Source: a virus. Taken from it: a stretch of 29,500 nt of DNA. Numbering within the stretch: position 1 is the first letter of the stretch; every line of letters starts with the position of its first letter. Positions 21,082 through 27,796 of this stretch are shown piece after piece. The translations under genes were made by a program, and so were the position numbers. Location of the stretch: positions 1-29,500 of IMG/VR virus record IMGVR_UViG_3300020159_000802; one strand, given 5' to 3'. Below the pieces are notes generated by a model, which saw only the letters and a program-made list of their open reading frames with translations, was not told the origin of the DNA and searched no databases.

Positions 21082-21156
21082 GCCTGGTTAGCTCAGGGGT
21101 AGAGCGTCTCCCTTACAAGGAGAGGGTCCGCGGTTCGAAACCGTGACCAGGTACCA
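21082..21156 (+). tRNA. tRNA-Val (TAC)
   Basis: Acceptor GCCTGGT/ACCAGGT with a G1-T72 wobble, anticodon loop CTTACAA in TCTCC/GGAGA, encoded CCA. Confidence 0.93.
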
Positions 21157-21157
21157 T

Positions 21158-21233
21158 GCTGCTTTAGCTGATGTGGTCATAGCGGCGGTCTGAAGAGCCG
21201 TTGAAGTTGGTTCGATTCCAACAGGCAGCACCA
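21158..21233 (+). tRNA. tRNA-Phe (GAA)
   Basis: Acceptor GCTGCTT/AGGCAGC, anticodon loop CTGAAGA in GCGGT/GCCGT, A73, encoded CCA. It starts one base after tRNA-Val. Confidence 0.92.
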
Positions 21234-21237
21234 TTTT

Positions 21238-21311
21238 GCTCCCATAGTATAATGGCATTACACGGCTTTGGTAAAGCCGAAACACAAGTTCAATTCTTGT
21301 TGGGAGCACCA
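21238..21311 (+). tRNA. tRNA-Thr (GGT)
   Basis: Acceptor GCTCCCA/TGGGAGC, anticodon loop TTGGTAA in CGGCT/AGCCG, T loop TTCAATT, encoded CCA. Confidence 0.93.
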
Positions 21312-21428
21312 ATCTCAGGAATAACTAAAGGTTTAAATTCCACTTTTGTTGGTTGACTTATAACAGGATGTGGTGTAAAATATCTACTTGTAGTAAAGTA
21401 AATGCAATGGTGAACATTGGCTGAGATT
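21311..21428 (+). ncRNA. Inter-tRNA element E with an internal promoter
   Basis: AATCTCAG at 21311-21318, which begins with the last A of tRNA-Thr, is the exact reverse complement of CTGAGATT at 21421-21428, and TTTT follows. A hairpin AATG/CATT lies just inside the right arm. A long stem plus a T run would end transcription coming from upstream, while the promoter inside restarts it. Confidence 0.45.
21353..21381 (+). promoter_or_regulatory. Promoter 3 of the tRNA array
   Basis: TTGACT at 21353-21358, 17 bases, TAAAAT at 21376-21381. No boxA-like sequence follows, unlike promoters 1 and 2. Confidence 0.65.
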
Positions 21429-21457
21429 TTTATAGGTTGATTCATAAAGATATATAT

Positions 21458-21534
21458 GCCCCGGTGACGGAATTGGTATACGTGTTGGTCTTAGAAACCA
21501 AATTTTAGGAGTTCGACTCTCCTCTGGGGCACCA
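21458..21534 (+). tRNA. tRNA-Leu (TAG) without the long variable arm
   Basis: Acceptor GCCCCGG/CTGGGGC, D arm of Leu type (GACGGAATTGGTATACGT), anticodon loop CTTAGAA in TTGGT/ACCAA, T arm AGGAG/CTCCT, encoded CCA. Only about 5 bases lie between anticodon and T arms, where bacterial Leu tRNAs carry a long arm. Confidence 0.88.
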
Positions 21535-21539
21535 AATTT

Positions 21540-21614
21540 CTGGCCATAGTATAATGGATAATACAGTTGCCTTCTAAGCAATCAATCCAGGTTCGATTCC
21601 TGGTGGCCGGACCA
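21540..21614 (+). tRNA. tRNA-Arg (TCT)
   Basis: Acceptor CTGGCCA/TGGCCGG, anticodon loop CTTCTAA in GTTGC/GCAAT, T loop TTCGATT, encoded CCA. It reads AGA, a codon common in this AT-rich genome. Confidence 0.92.
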
Positions 21615-21630
21615 AATTAAGGAGTTACAA

Positions 21631-22215
21631 ATGCCAGCAGTATTTTTAGTTAGTGACACACACTTTGGTCACGCTGGTGTGTGTAGGTTTATGCGTAATG
21701 ATGGTGTGACTAAGCTTCGCCCATGGGATAATCCAGAAGAGATGGATGAGGAAATGGTGAAGCGTTGGAACGAAACTGTTCGACCAAACGATAAAGTCTA
21801 TCACCTAGGTGATGTTGTAATCAATAAAAAATCTTTGAACACCATGCATCGTCTGAATGGTGATAAAGTTCTGATCAGAGGTAATCACGACATTTTTAAA
21901 TTAGAGGACTACACCCGACACTTCAGAGATGTTCGTGGTTATCATGTGATGAACGGAATGATTCTGTCTCACATTCCAGTACATGAGGAAAGTCTTGGTC
22001 GTTTTGGTGTCAACATTCATGGTCACTTACATGCGAACCGTGTTAAGATGAAAGATCCTTTTGGTTACAGAGAACCAATAGTTGACTCACGTTACCACTG
22101 CGTCTGCGTCGAACAAACAGACTTCAGACCCATCTTGTTTGAAGATGTTATTAAGAAAATTAAAGAAGAGGGTGGTGAGGTTGGTTTCCGTAATGGAAAT
22201 GGTCCTACGATGTAA
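21631..22215 (+). CDS. Calcineurin-like metallophosphoesterase
   Basis: A 194-residue protein with the phosphoesterase motifs in order: SDTHFGH at 8-14, GD in VYHLGDVV near 57-64, RGNHD near 83-87, SHIP near 114, and GHLH near 130-133. It lacks the extra domains of gp47. Similar short phosphoesterases are widespread in phages; some act on cyclic nucleotides, phosphoproteins or ligated RNA ends, but no specific substrate is implied here. AAGGAG at 21619-21624 precedes the ATG. It lies between two tRNA groups. Confidence 0.85.
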   Translation: MPAVFLVSDTHFGHAGVCRFMRNDGVTKLRPWDNPEEMDEEMVKRWNETVRPNDKVYHLGDVVINKKSLNTMHRLNGDKVLIRGNHDIFKLEDYTRHFRDVRGYHVMNGMILSHIPVHEESLGRFGVNIHGHLHANRVKMKDPFGYREPIVDSRYHCVCVEQTDFRPILFEDVIKKIKEEGGEVGFRNGNGPTM

Positions 22216-22221
22216 AAAGGC

Positions 22222-22250
22222 TTGACAGAATAAAAATCAGCCTATATAAT
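22222..22250 (+). promoter_or_regulatory. Promoter 4 of the tRNA array
   Basis: TTGACA at 22222-22227, 17 bases, TATAAT at 22245-22250. It precedes the Gly-Thr-Gly tRNA group by 18 bases. Confidence 0.88.
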
Positions 22251-22268
22251 AACTCTATAAAGAAAGAA

Positions 22269-22343
22269 GCGGGTATGGTGCTAGTGGTAACACAAGACCT
22301 TGCCAAGGTTTAGTTGTGAGTTCGATTCTCACTACCCGCTCCA
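22269..22343 (+). tRNA. tRNA-Gly (GCC)
   Basis: Acceptor GCGGGTA/TACCCGC, anticodon loop TTGCCAA in AGACC/GGTTT, T73, encoded CCA. Confidence 0.93.
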
Positions 22344-22350
22344 AGATTTT

Positions 22351-22424
22351 GCCCTATTAGTATAATGGTATTACACCGGTTTTGTAATCCGGGTACGGGA
22401 GTTCGATTCTCTCATGGGGCACCA
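22351..22424 (+). tRNA. tRNA-Thr (TGT)
   Basis: Acceptor GCCCTAT/ATGGGGC, anticodon loop TTTGTAA (one T-T mismatch at its base), T loop TTCGATT, encoded CCA. Confidence 0.9.
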
Positions 22425-22432
22425 AGTTAGTT

Positions 22433-22506
22433 GCGGGATTAGTTTAATGGTAAAACAGCAGATTTCCAATCTTCGGTTAAGAGTTCGATTCTCTTATCCC
22501 GCTCCA
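22433..22506 (+). tRNA. tRNA-Gly (TCC)
   Basis: Acceptor GCGGGAT/ATCCCGC, anticodon loop TTTCCAA, T73, encoded CCA. Confidence 0.92.
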
Positions 22507-22512
22507 TTATAT

Positions 22513-22579
22513 GCGGTGTGTAATAATACGACATGGGGTACCCCCTCATGTTAGCTGTGTGAATCAGTACACCGCTCCA
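22513..22579 (+). ncRNA. tRNA-like element without an anticodon loop
   Basis: Only 67 bases long. A perfect 7-bp acceptor stem (GCGGTGT/ACACCGC) is followed by T and an encoded CCA. A T-arm-like hairpin GCTG-TGTGAAT-CAGT stands in the right place. The D arm is missing, and the anticodon arm is replaced by a stiff hairpin, ACATG-GGG-GTAC-CCC-CT-CATGT, with a 4-base loop. It lies 6 bases after a Gly tRNA that has a similar acceptor (GCGG.., T73). It may be a tRNA mimic or a decayed tRNA. Confidence 0.6.
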
Positions 22580-22593
22580 TTTTTGAGGATGTT

Positions 22594-22839
22594 ATGAATA
22601 TTATTCCATTGAAAAATAAAGTTGTAATTGAACGTGTTGAACAGACAAAAACAACAACATCAGGAATCATTCTTCAACGTACAGAAGAACCAGATCGAGC
22701 TAAAATTCTGGCAATCGGTCCAGAAGTTGAAGATGTTTCGGTTGGTGATGTTGTTCTGCTAGATTGGAACGCAGCAATGAAGATTGAAGATAAATATGTT
22801 GCACCAGTAACAAGCATTGTGTTTATCTACGGAGAGTAA
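22594..22839 (+). CDS. groES: GroES-like co-chaperonin
   Basis: An 81-residue cpn10-type protein: IIPLKNKVVIERVEQ at the start, SGIILQ as the GroEL-binding mobile-loop tip near 23-28, AKILAIGPEVEDVSVGDVVLLD as the second barrel sheet, and a short VTSIVFIYGE ending. It is shorter than bacterial GroES (97) because the roof region is reduced. T4 supplies its own co-chaperonin gp31 to fold its capsid protein with host GroEL; this gene would do the same. GAGG precedes the ATG. Confidence 0.9.
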   Translation: MNIIPLKNKVVIERVEQTKTTTSGIILQRTEEPDRAKILAIGPEVEDVSVGDVVLLDWNAAMKIEDKYVAPVTSIVFIYGE

Positions 22840-22840
22840 T

Positions 22841-23026
22841 ATGTCTGATGGAGGTAAAGGTTCAAATCCAAGACCATTCAGTGTATCACAAAAAGAATAC
22901 GCTGATAACTATGATAGAATCTTTAGAAAAACTCCAAAAGAAATTGAAGATGCTTTGGCTGAAGATGAAGCATTTAAAATGATAGAAGAACGATCAAAGA
23001 TCATACGACAAAACAATTATAAATAA
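22841..23026 (+). CDS. Small conserved phage protein (GGKGSNPRPFSV type)
   Basis: A 61-residue protein starting MSDGGKGSNPRPFSV, with EYADNYDRIF and a charged helical end. The G-K-G-S-x-P-R-P-F-S-V start and the D-x-I-F segment are familiar from small proteins of many phages, with no known function. GGAGAG at 22831-22836 supports the ATG at 22841, one base after the groES stop; upstream in-frame starts lie within groES. The last codons contain TATAAATA. Confidence 0.7.
   Translation: MSDGGKGSNPRPFSVSQKEYADNYDRIFRKTPKEIEDALAEDEAFKMIEERSKIIRQNNYK
23018..23025 (+). promoter_or_regulatory. Possible T4-type late promoter before the initiator-like tRNA
   Basis: Exact TATAAATA, but inside the last codons of the upstream gene (Asn-Tyr-Lys-stop), so it may be chance. 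A start about 6 bases downstream would be at the first bases of the tRNA at 23030. Confidence 0.3.
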
Positions 23027-23029
23027 TTT

Positions 23030-23102
23030 GGCGGGTTGGTGAAACAGAATCACAGTGGGCTCATAATCCTCAGTTCCGGTGCAACTCCGTGACCCGCAAC
23101 CA
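23030..23102 (+). tRNA. tRNA-fMet-like (CAT), initiator type
   Basis: GGCGGGT faces ACCCGCA, so bases 2-7 pair and position 1-72 is a G-A mismatch; lack of a 1-72 pair is the hallmark of bacterial initiators. The anticodon stem holds GGG before CTCATAA, another initiator mark, and the 3' end ..CCCGCAACCA is as in bacterial tRNA-fMet. The T arm and D arm are irregular (loop TGCAACT; no GG in the D loop). It is 73 bases long with encoded CCA. Confidence 0.75.
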
Positions 23103-23810
23103 TTACATCTGAGAAATGAATTCTGCTTCAGGAATTCTAGTCTTAGTGTTCTTACTTCCAAGAACAACAACAATTCTTCTCCCAACATCGGTGTCTAACA
23201 TCATTACGATGCAACCACCAGACGCTCTGATATAACCGGTTTTACTAATAATAAAATCGTGTCTCTTACCAATAATTGGATTCGTATTATTAAACACCAT
23301 CCAATTTTTGCGTATCTTAATTTTCACTTCTGACATTTTGCTGTACTGAACCAATTCCGGATAATCTTTGGCTATCAGTATGATATCGATAAGTTCTTCT
23401 GCGTTACTAACATTTCCCGCATCAAGACCCGTTGGATCCGTAAATCTGGTATATAACAAACCCTGGAAATGAACTTTCTTGTTCATTGCAGCAACACACG
23501 CAGACAAACCACCAGGATATTTCTCACATAGTAGTCTGGCCGCATTGTTGTCGGATTTAACAATAGAAAGTTTCAACAATTCTCTTCTGGTAAATTGGTT
23601 TATTTTTTCATCCAAATTTTGTTTGGCATCCAAAACAACCATTGCAGAAATAAGTTTCGTTATACTTGCAATAGAACGAATCTCTTTGGTATTTTCACCC
23701 TGAATAATTTTACCTTTTCCATCGGTGACCAACCAACTTTGAGCAGTAAGTTCTAAAGCATATGAGTTGTTGACAATTAAAAATAACGACAATAAAATAA
23801 TTTTAATCAT
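23103..23810 (-). CDS. DD-peptidase of the penicillin-binding protein type (PBP7/DacA-like)
   Basis: A 235-residue protein with a Sec signal peptide (MIKIILLSLFLIVNNSYA) and the three active-site motifs of the S11 peptidase family: S49-I-T-K52, S86-D-N88 and K190-T-G192. This is the fold of D-alanyl-D-alanine carboxy- and endopeptidases; the small size without a C-terminal anchor is like PBP7. It would cut peptide crosslinks in periplasmic peptidoglycan, which fits a role in lysis or wall remodelling. It is the last gene of the minus-strand operon, and its stop codon abuts the initiator-like tRNA that runs the opposite way. The gap to the gene upstream is 39 bases, with a weak Shine-Dalgarno sequence. 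Confidence 0.88.
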   Translation of the reverse strand: MIKIILLSLFLIVNNSYALELTAQSWLVTDGKGKIIQGENTKEIRSIASITKLISAMVVLDAKQNLDEKINQFTRRELLKLSIVKSDNNAARLLCEKYPGGLSACVAAMNKKVHFQGLLYTRFTDPTGLDAGNVSNAEELIDIILIAKDYPELVQYSKMSEVKIKIRKNWMVFNNTNPIIGKRHDFIISKTGYIRASGGCIVMMLDTDVGRRIVVVLGSKNTKTRIPEAEFISQM

Positions 23811-23849
23811 ATCAATTTTTCAAAATAATAATTGTATATAGTTGACAGT

Positions 23850-24350
23850 TTATCCGCCACATCCTTTTGGTAGAGAATTGCAGTGACTCATTATCTCAAA
23901 GAATGCCCATCCCAAACCAGCCAATATTATAATTATAAGTATAACACCAATTATAATTTGTATGGCTTCTTCCAATTCCTGTTTTTTTCGTTTCTTATCC
24001 TCTTTATCTTTTCTTGCTTGGTGCGCTTCTTCAATATCAAGTGCATGAGCCCTTGCTTTTATTTTATTCCAAACATCAATTTTACCAGACTGCATAAACA
24101 ACAATTGTAGTTCTTTCTCAAATTGTTTAGTTTGTTCTAATGCCATTTCTATTTCTATAGCGACCGCCATATTGGATTTATTGCCGTTACTTTTGGCTTG
24201 ATGAGCTGCTTTTGTTGCTTTATTTTTCGCATCAAAATATTTTCCCAAAACGGGACCCAATGATGACACATCATCCACTGTCTTGGATACCTTTTTAATG
24301 AGTGCAACCGCACTCTGTATTCCCGCTAATGCTGTTATTGGGTCAATCAT
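23850..24350 (-). CDS. C-tail-anchored membrane protein of unknown function
   Basis: A 166-residue protein. The first 130 residues are helical and charged, with an N-terminal MIDPITALAGIQSAVALIKKV that may be amphipathic, and a strongly charged stretch HQARKDKEDKKRKKQELEE. A single long hydrophobic segment follows (IIIGVILIIIILAGLGWAFF, about 133-152), then a short tail with two Cys. The layout suggests a cytoplasmic domain anchored by its C-terminal end. No signal peptide. The ATG overlaps the stop of the 51-residue gene upstream (ATGA), so the two are coupled. Confidence 0.75.
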   Translation of the reverse strand: MIDPITALAGIQSAVALIKKVSKTVDDVSSLGPVLGKYFDAKNKATKAAHQAKSNGNKSNMAVAIEIEMALEQTKQFEKELQLLFMQSGKIDVWNKIKARAHALDIEEAHQARKDKEDKKRKKQELEEAIQIIIGVILIIIILAGLGWAFFEIMSHCNSLPKGCGG

Positions 24351-24502
24351 TTCTTATCTTTCTTTTTTTCTTCTTCATTTTTCTTCCAAACTAAACAAAC
24401 AACCTTTCTATCATAAACATCACCCGTCCATGTCCATCTTACACACTCATACTGTGGTTTCAGATAAGCCAATTTATAAGATAAAATAATTTCAAAAATC
24501 AT
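24347..24502 (-). CDS. Small 51-residue protein in the envelope operon
   Basis: An open frame from ATG at 24502-24500 to TGA at 24349-24347. It starts MIFEIILSYKLAYLKPQYE, has a WTWTGDVYDRKVVC strand segment, and ends in a run of Lys and Glu. Both ends overlap neighbouring genes as ATGA, which is strong support that it is translated even though it is short. No family is recognised. Confidence 0.7.
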   Translation of the reverse strand: MIFEIILSYKLAYLKPQYECVRWTWTGDVYDRKVVCLVWKKNEEEKKKDKK

Positions 24503-25152
24503 TTATTAGCTAAAGGATTGTCTATAGCTTTCTGTATTTTCTGGTCAACTTCTTTTTTAAGAGCGTCCACATCTCTTTTAACTTCTTTTTTCATAGTGTC
24601 AACTTCTTTGGCAATTTCTCTCTTGGTGGCATCTACTTCTCTAGAAATCTCACGGCGAGCATCTGCCACTTCTTTACGTATCGAAGCAACTTCGCCTCTT
24701 GCTTTTTCCAAATCTTCACGAATATCTTTTCGTGCTTGGCGCATTTCTGTTTCGGTTTCTCGTTGTGCCTGTTTTACACTACGCTCAATCTGTTCTGTTA
24801 CAGATTCATTTCTACGAATATCATTTTTCAAATCATTTTTAATATCTCTTGTATAGTCTGAAGTTTTGGCACTATTTTCCTCAATAACGGCTAATCGTTT
24901 ATCAAACTCAGACAAATCTGGTGCAATATATTCTGCTATCTTTTTCTTCATACCTTGGTAGTCTTTGTAAACCTCAAACGCACCATAAAGACCGCCAAGG
25001 GCTGATGACACCAAAGTAAAAGCGACCATTAGTTTGGCCGGCGTGAATTCATAACCACCAATACTAATAACGGTATCTTTACTCGCATACTTCTTAACTG
25101 CTGCTTCTGCTTCGTCTATTTTTTTGTTTACGTTTTTAATTTCTTCTGTCAT
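24499..25152 (-). CDS. Membrane-anchored coiled-coil protein
   Basis: A 217-residue protein. A hydrophobic segment lies at about 38-56 (AKLMVAFTLVSSALGGLYGAF). From about 65 to 205 it is one long highly charged coiled coil with near-regular heptads and repeated units of the type (E/D)-V-(D/A)-x-x-(K/R)-(K/R)-E-(V/I). The N-terminal 35 residues are charged and probably cytoplasmic, so the coiled coil would extend on the other side of the membrane, possibly across the periplasm; orientation is an inference. It ends in an ATGA overlap with the 51-residue gene and starts one base after the stop of the preceding gene. Confidence 0.8.
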   Translation of the reverse strand: MTEEIKNVNKKIDEAEAAVKKYASKDTVISIGGYEFTPAKLMVAFTLVSSALGGLYGAFEVYKDYQGMKKKIAEYIAPDLSEFDKRLAVIEENSAKTSDYTRDIKNDLKNDIRRNESVTEQIERSVKQAQRETETEMRQARKDIREDLEKARGEVASIRKEVADARREISREVDATKREIAKEVDTMKKEVKRDVDALKKEVDQKIQKAIDNPLANK

Positions 25153-25153
25153 T

Positions 25154-26812
25154 TTAGTCCCTGTATTGTTGGTTGACCATTTCTTGATGTAACCTATCTG
25201 AAGATAGTTGTCTCAATGCTCTAACATTATCTACAGTTCTTTGCCCCTTATAAATTTCATCCGGTTTATAAAATGCAACATCACGTAATATCGAATTTAT
25301 ATAAGATTCAAAACCTGCCGGAATCACAGCAATTGAGTTTATGTCTCTGCCGCCGGCCGCTTCGTTTGCTTGAACATCACTCTTTACCGTTTCCGTTTTT
25401 TGCTCATTGATTGTGGTATCGATATTCGGTCTTTGTTCCATAATTGACTTTATAGGACTTTCACTTCCCATAAAACTTACTTGTGTGGGAAGTTCGATTT
25501 CGTTTTCTCTTTGTCGAAAAACATTGTTGGGTGAAACACTGTTTATATTTGGTTGTGGAGGTAACAATGAATAATCCATCTTTGCAACTTGAATTTGCTG
25601 AGTCTGTGTAATTACTTGTTCGGGTGTTCTTGGTGCTTGTTGAAATTGTAAATTGACAACGCTATGGGATTGAGATTCAACTGTCGCCTGTTGTTGAACG
25701 GCATTGTTTCTCTGGTTGTTTTCAATTATCATATTTGTTTGTTCCTGTGCATTTGAGATTGCATTCGAAACTTCTTGTAACGCATTTTGTACAGCAGCAG
25801 CCTGAACAGCTCTGTCGTTTGATTGAACTTGTCTAACGGCACTCATAACCAATGACATGTTGGGTGATGATTTTGTTCTTTCTTCCTGTTTCTCAGCTTG
25901 CGTTTGTGTCTGTGATTCTTTTACAGATTGTGGTATATTGTCTGGAGCACTAATTGTTCCTGAAGTGGAGACTTCAACACCACCAGCATCAACTGTTATT
26001 GTCGTTGGTTGAACGTCTGATGTTGTTGGTAAACTGGTGTTAGTCGGAGTCGCAACCGAAACTGAACCTAAAGTAGTTGTGGTTATTGCAGGTGTCAAAC
26101 TATTAATAGCACTCAAATAACCAGGACAACTTGGCGAACTCAATACGTTCACTGAACATGGGTCAACAGTGTACTTCAAAGAAAAAGAAATATTGTATAT
26201 TTCAGGACCGTAAGGACCTGCCCAACCGTTATTGTCCTTACCTATAAACCCATATTGAACTTGCCCTATCGAACTAGCATTCAGAGGTGATGTGAAATTC
26301 TCCGAGAAATTAAAATTAGTCCAATTGAATTTATAATTAAGATTGTAAGAGTTACCATACAATAAATTATTTGTGCCTCTGCCACCTGTAGTGTCCCAAA
26401 AACGAACAAGTGCAGTTAGTTGGTCGGTTCGACCATCGTCCCAACCGTTTCCGTTTTTCGCATTGAATCCAAAATTATAACCAGTAACTTGTAGACCAGA
26501 TGTTGAGGGCAATAAGTTTGAAATATTTTGTTGTTGGTAAACATAAGTTGAACCGTAGGAAAAGTTTATAACATTACCTGGTCGAACGATTGCATTGGGA
26601 CCACAATAACCTGGGTCACCCCCTGACCAACAAGTCAAGTTGTCTTGATAAACACCACCAACCCAAGATGATGGACCACCTTGAATTGTTGGCACTACAA
26701 TGTTATTGGTATTGTATATTTGTCCTGGTATCAGTTCTTGTGCATTACTTGATAAGCTTGTGAACAAGAATGCCGAGTAAACTGCCAATACCAATTTTTG
26801 TATAATTGTCAT
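25154..26812 (-). CDS. Large exported protein with a beta-rich N-terminal domain
   Basis: A 552-residue protein with a Sec signal peptide (MTIIQKLVLAVYSAFLFTSLSSNAQ). Residues 27-225 are Gly/Asn/aromatic-rich and beta-like (TGYNFGFNAKNGNGWDDG, NLNYKFNWTNFNF), with four Cys that could form disulphides. Residues 230-330 are Thr/Ser/Pro-rich like a linker. Residues 330-420 are Gln/Asn-rich and helical. The last 100 residues (VIPAGFESYINSILRD, FYKPDEIYKGQRTVDNVRALRQL) look like a compact conserved end. No enzyme motif is seen. It may be a periplasmic or surface scaffold. The start lies 68 bases inside the upstream gene. Confidence 0.8.
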   Translation of the reverse strand: MTIIQKLVLAVYSAFLFTSLSSNAQELIPGQIYNTNNIVVPTIQGGPSSWVGGVYQDNLTCWSGGDPGYCGPNAIVRPGNVINFSYGSTYVYQQQNISNLLPSTSGLQVTGYNFGFNAKNGNGWDDGRTDQLTALVRFWDTTGGRGTNNLLYGNSYNLNYKFNWTNFNFSENFTSPLNASSIGQVQYGFIGKDNNGWAGPYGPEIYNISFSLKYTVDPCSVNVLSSPSCPGYLSAINSLTPAITTTTLGSVSVATPTNTSLPTTSDVQPTTITVDAGGVEVSTSGTISAPDNIPQSVKESQTQTQAEKQEERTKSSPNMSLVMSAVRQVQSNDRAVQAAAVQNALQEVSNAISNAQEQTNMIIENNQRNNAVQQQATVESQSHSVVNLQFQQAPRTPEQVITQTQQIQVAKMDYSLLPPQPNINSVSPNNVFRQRENEIELPTQVSFMGSESPIKSIMEQRPNIDTTINEQKTETVKSDVQANEAAGGRDINSIAVIPAGFESYINSILRDVAFYKPDEIYKGQRTVDNVRALRQLSSDRLHQEMVNQQYRD

Positions 26813-27773
26813 CTTTTTTCTCTTTTATTGGTTCAGGAATTTTCCTTGGATTTGATTCCCATGCTTCTTTAGCCGCTTGACCAATCTTACCTTCATAAGG
26901 GCAAGGTGTGCCTGCTGACATCATTGCATCCCACACTCTGCGGTCTTGACACATTGCAGCAACAGCGGCCACTTTCATACCCATATCAAAAAGAGTCTTG
27001 GATAACTTTAACCTTTCACAATTTTCATCACGAATTGTACCACCAGAACTCACACCAAATATTTGTGTTTGAACCGCACTACTTGAACCAGTAGTACACA
27101 AATCATTATTACCTCCACTCATCATCATAGGTGCAACAGCGGTTGGTGGTGGCTGAATTATTCTTTGTGTAATTTCAGATGTATTGATATTTCGATTCGT
27201 CATATCACCAGTCTGCACATTATTATTCACATTGTTATTTGTGGACGTTGATGCAGAAGTCGATGCGCTGGTGTTTATATTTCTGTTTGTCATGTCACCA
27301 GTGTTGACATTGTTGTTGGTGTTTGTACTAGTTGCGGTACTGGAGTTTATGTTTCGATTTGTCATGTCACCAGTGTTGACATTGTTATTTGTACTTGTAG
27401 AAGTATTCGTATTTGTATTGACGTTGTTGTTATTATACGTCATTGTGCCAGAATTTATATTGTTATTTGTATTTACATTCGTAGATGTGCTGGCACTAGA
27501 GTTGACGTTATTGTTGTTGTACGTCATTGTGCCGGTGTTCACATTGTTATTTGTGTTTACACTGGTGCTTGTATTGACATTCGTAGAGACACTATTGACG
27601 TTGGTGTTATTGGTGTTTACAGTCGTGGCTGTGCTTGTGTTATTTGTGTTTACTGTGCTTGTAGAGGTAGATGTACTGTTCGTGTCTACCAATGTTGTCG
27701 AATCATATGTTGTCTGTGCGACAGATGCTAAAGACATGACAAAAAGCACCAATCCGGTAAGCTTTTTGAACAT
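26745..27773 (-). CDS. Exported Asn/Thr-rich repeat protein
   Basis: A 342-residue protein with a signal peptide (MFKKLTGLVLFVMSLASVAQ). About 170 residues of Asn, Thr, Ser and Val follow, containing repeated units such as NNNVNTGDMTNRNIN (three times) and GTMTYNNNNVN (twice), which suggests a long extended or beta-stacked region. The C-terminal third is ordinary sequence: DENCERLKLSKTLFDMGMK, AAMCQDRRVWDAMM and PCPYEGKIG, with several Cys, ending in a hydrophobic IGIGSLLGILVHKL helix. It may be a surface-exposed or envelope-spanning protein. AAAGGT lies before the start and a T4-type late promoter stands about 65 bases upstream. Confidence 0.8.
   Translation of the reverse strand: MFKKLTGLVLFVMSLASVAQTTYDSTTLVDTNSTSTSTSTVNTNNTSTATTVNTNNTNVNSVSTNVNTSTSVNTNNNVNTGTMTYNNNNVNSSASTSTNVNTNNNINSGTMTYNNNNVNTNTNTSTSTNNNVNTGDMTNRNINSSTATSTNTNNNVNTGDMTNRNINTSASTSASTSTNNNVNNNVQTGDMTNRNINTSEITQRIIQPPPTAVAPMMMSGGNNDLCTTGSSSAVQTQIFGVSSGGTIRDENCERLKLSKTLFDMGMKVAAVAAMCQDRRVWDAMMSAGTPCPYEGKIGQAAKEAWESNPRKIPEPIKEKKDDNYTKIGIGSLLGILVHKLIK
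27183..27700 (-). repeat. Degenerate tandem repeats inside the Asn/Thr-rich gene
   Basis: The units near 27183-27220, 27272-27310 and 27350-27390 share most of their sequence (each includes a near-identical GTCACCAGTGTTGACATTG-like stretch), and two further related units lie near 27435-27470 and 27515-27560. They are in frame and expand the protein repeat. Confidence 0.75.
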
Positions 27774-27796
27774 TTTTTACCTTTATTTTAGGTGTA

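Noticed and set aside
24518-24856. Plus-strand open frame of 112 codons
   Set aside because: Complement of the coiled-coil gene, with Ser-rich sequence produced by antisense reading of Lys and Glu codons.
27183-27700. Regular repeats that could suggest a CRISPR array
   Set aside because: Repeats are in frame, of unequal length, imperfect and lack unique spacers; they encode protein repeats.
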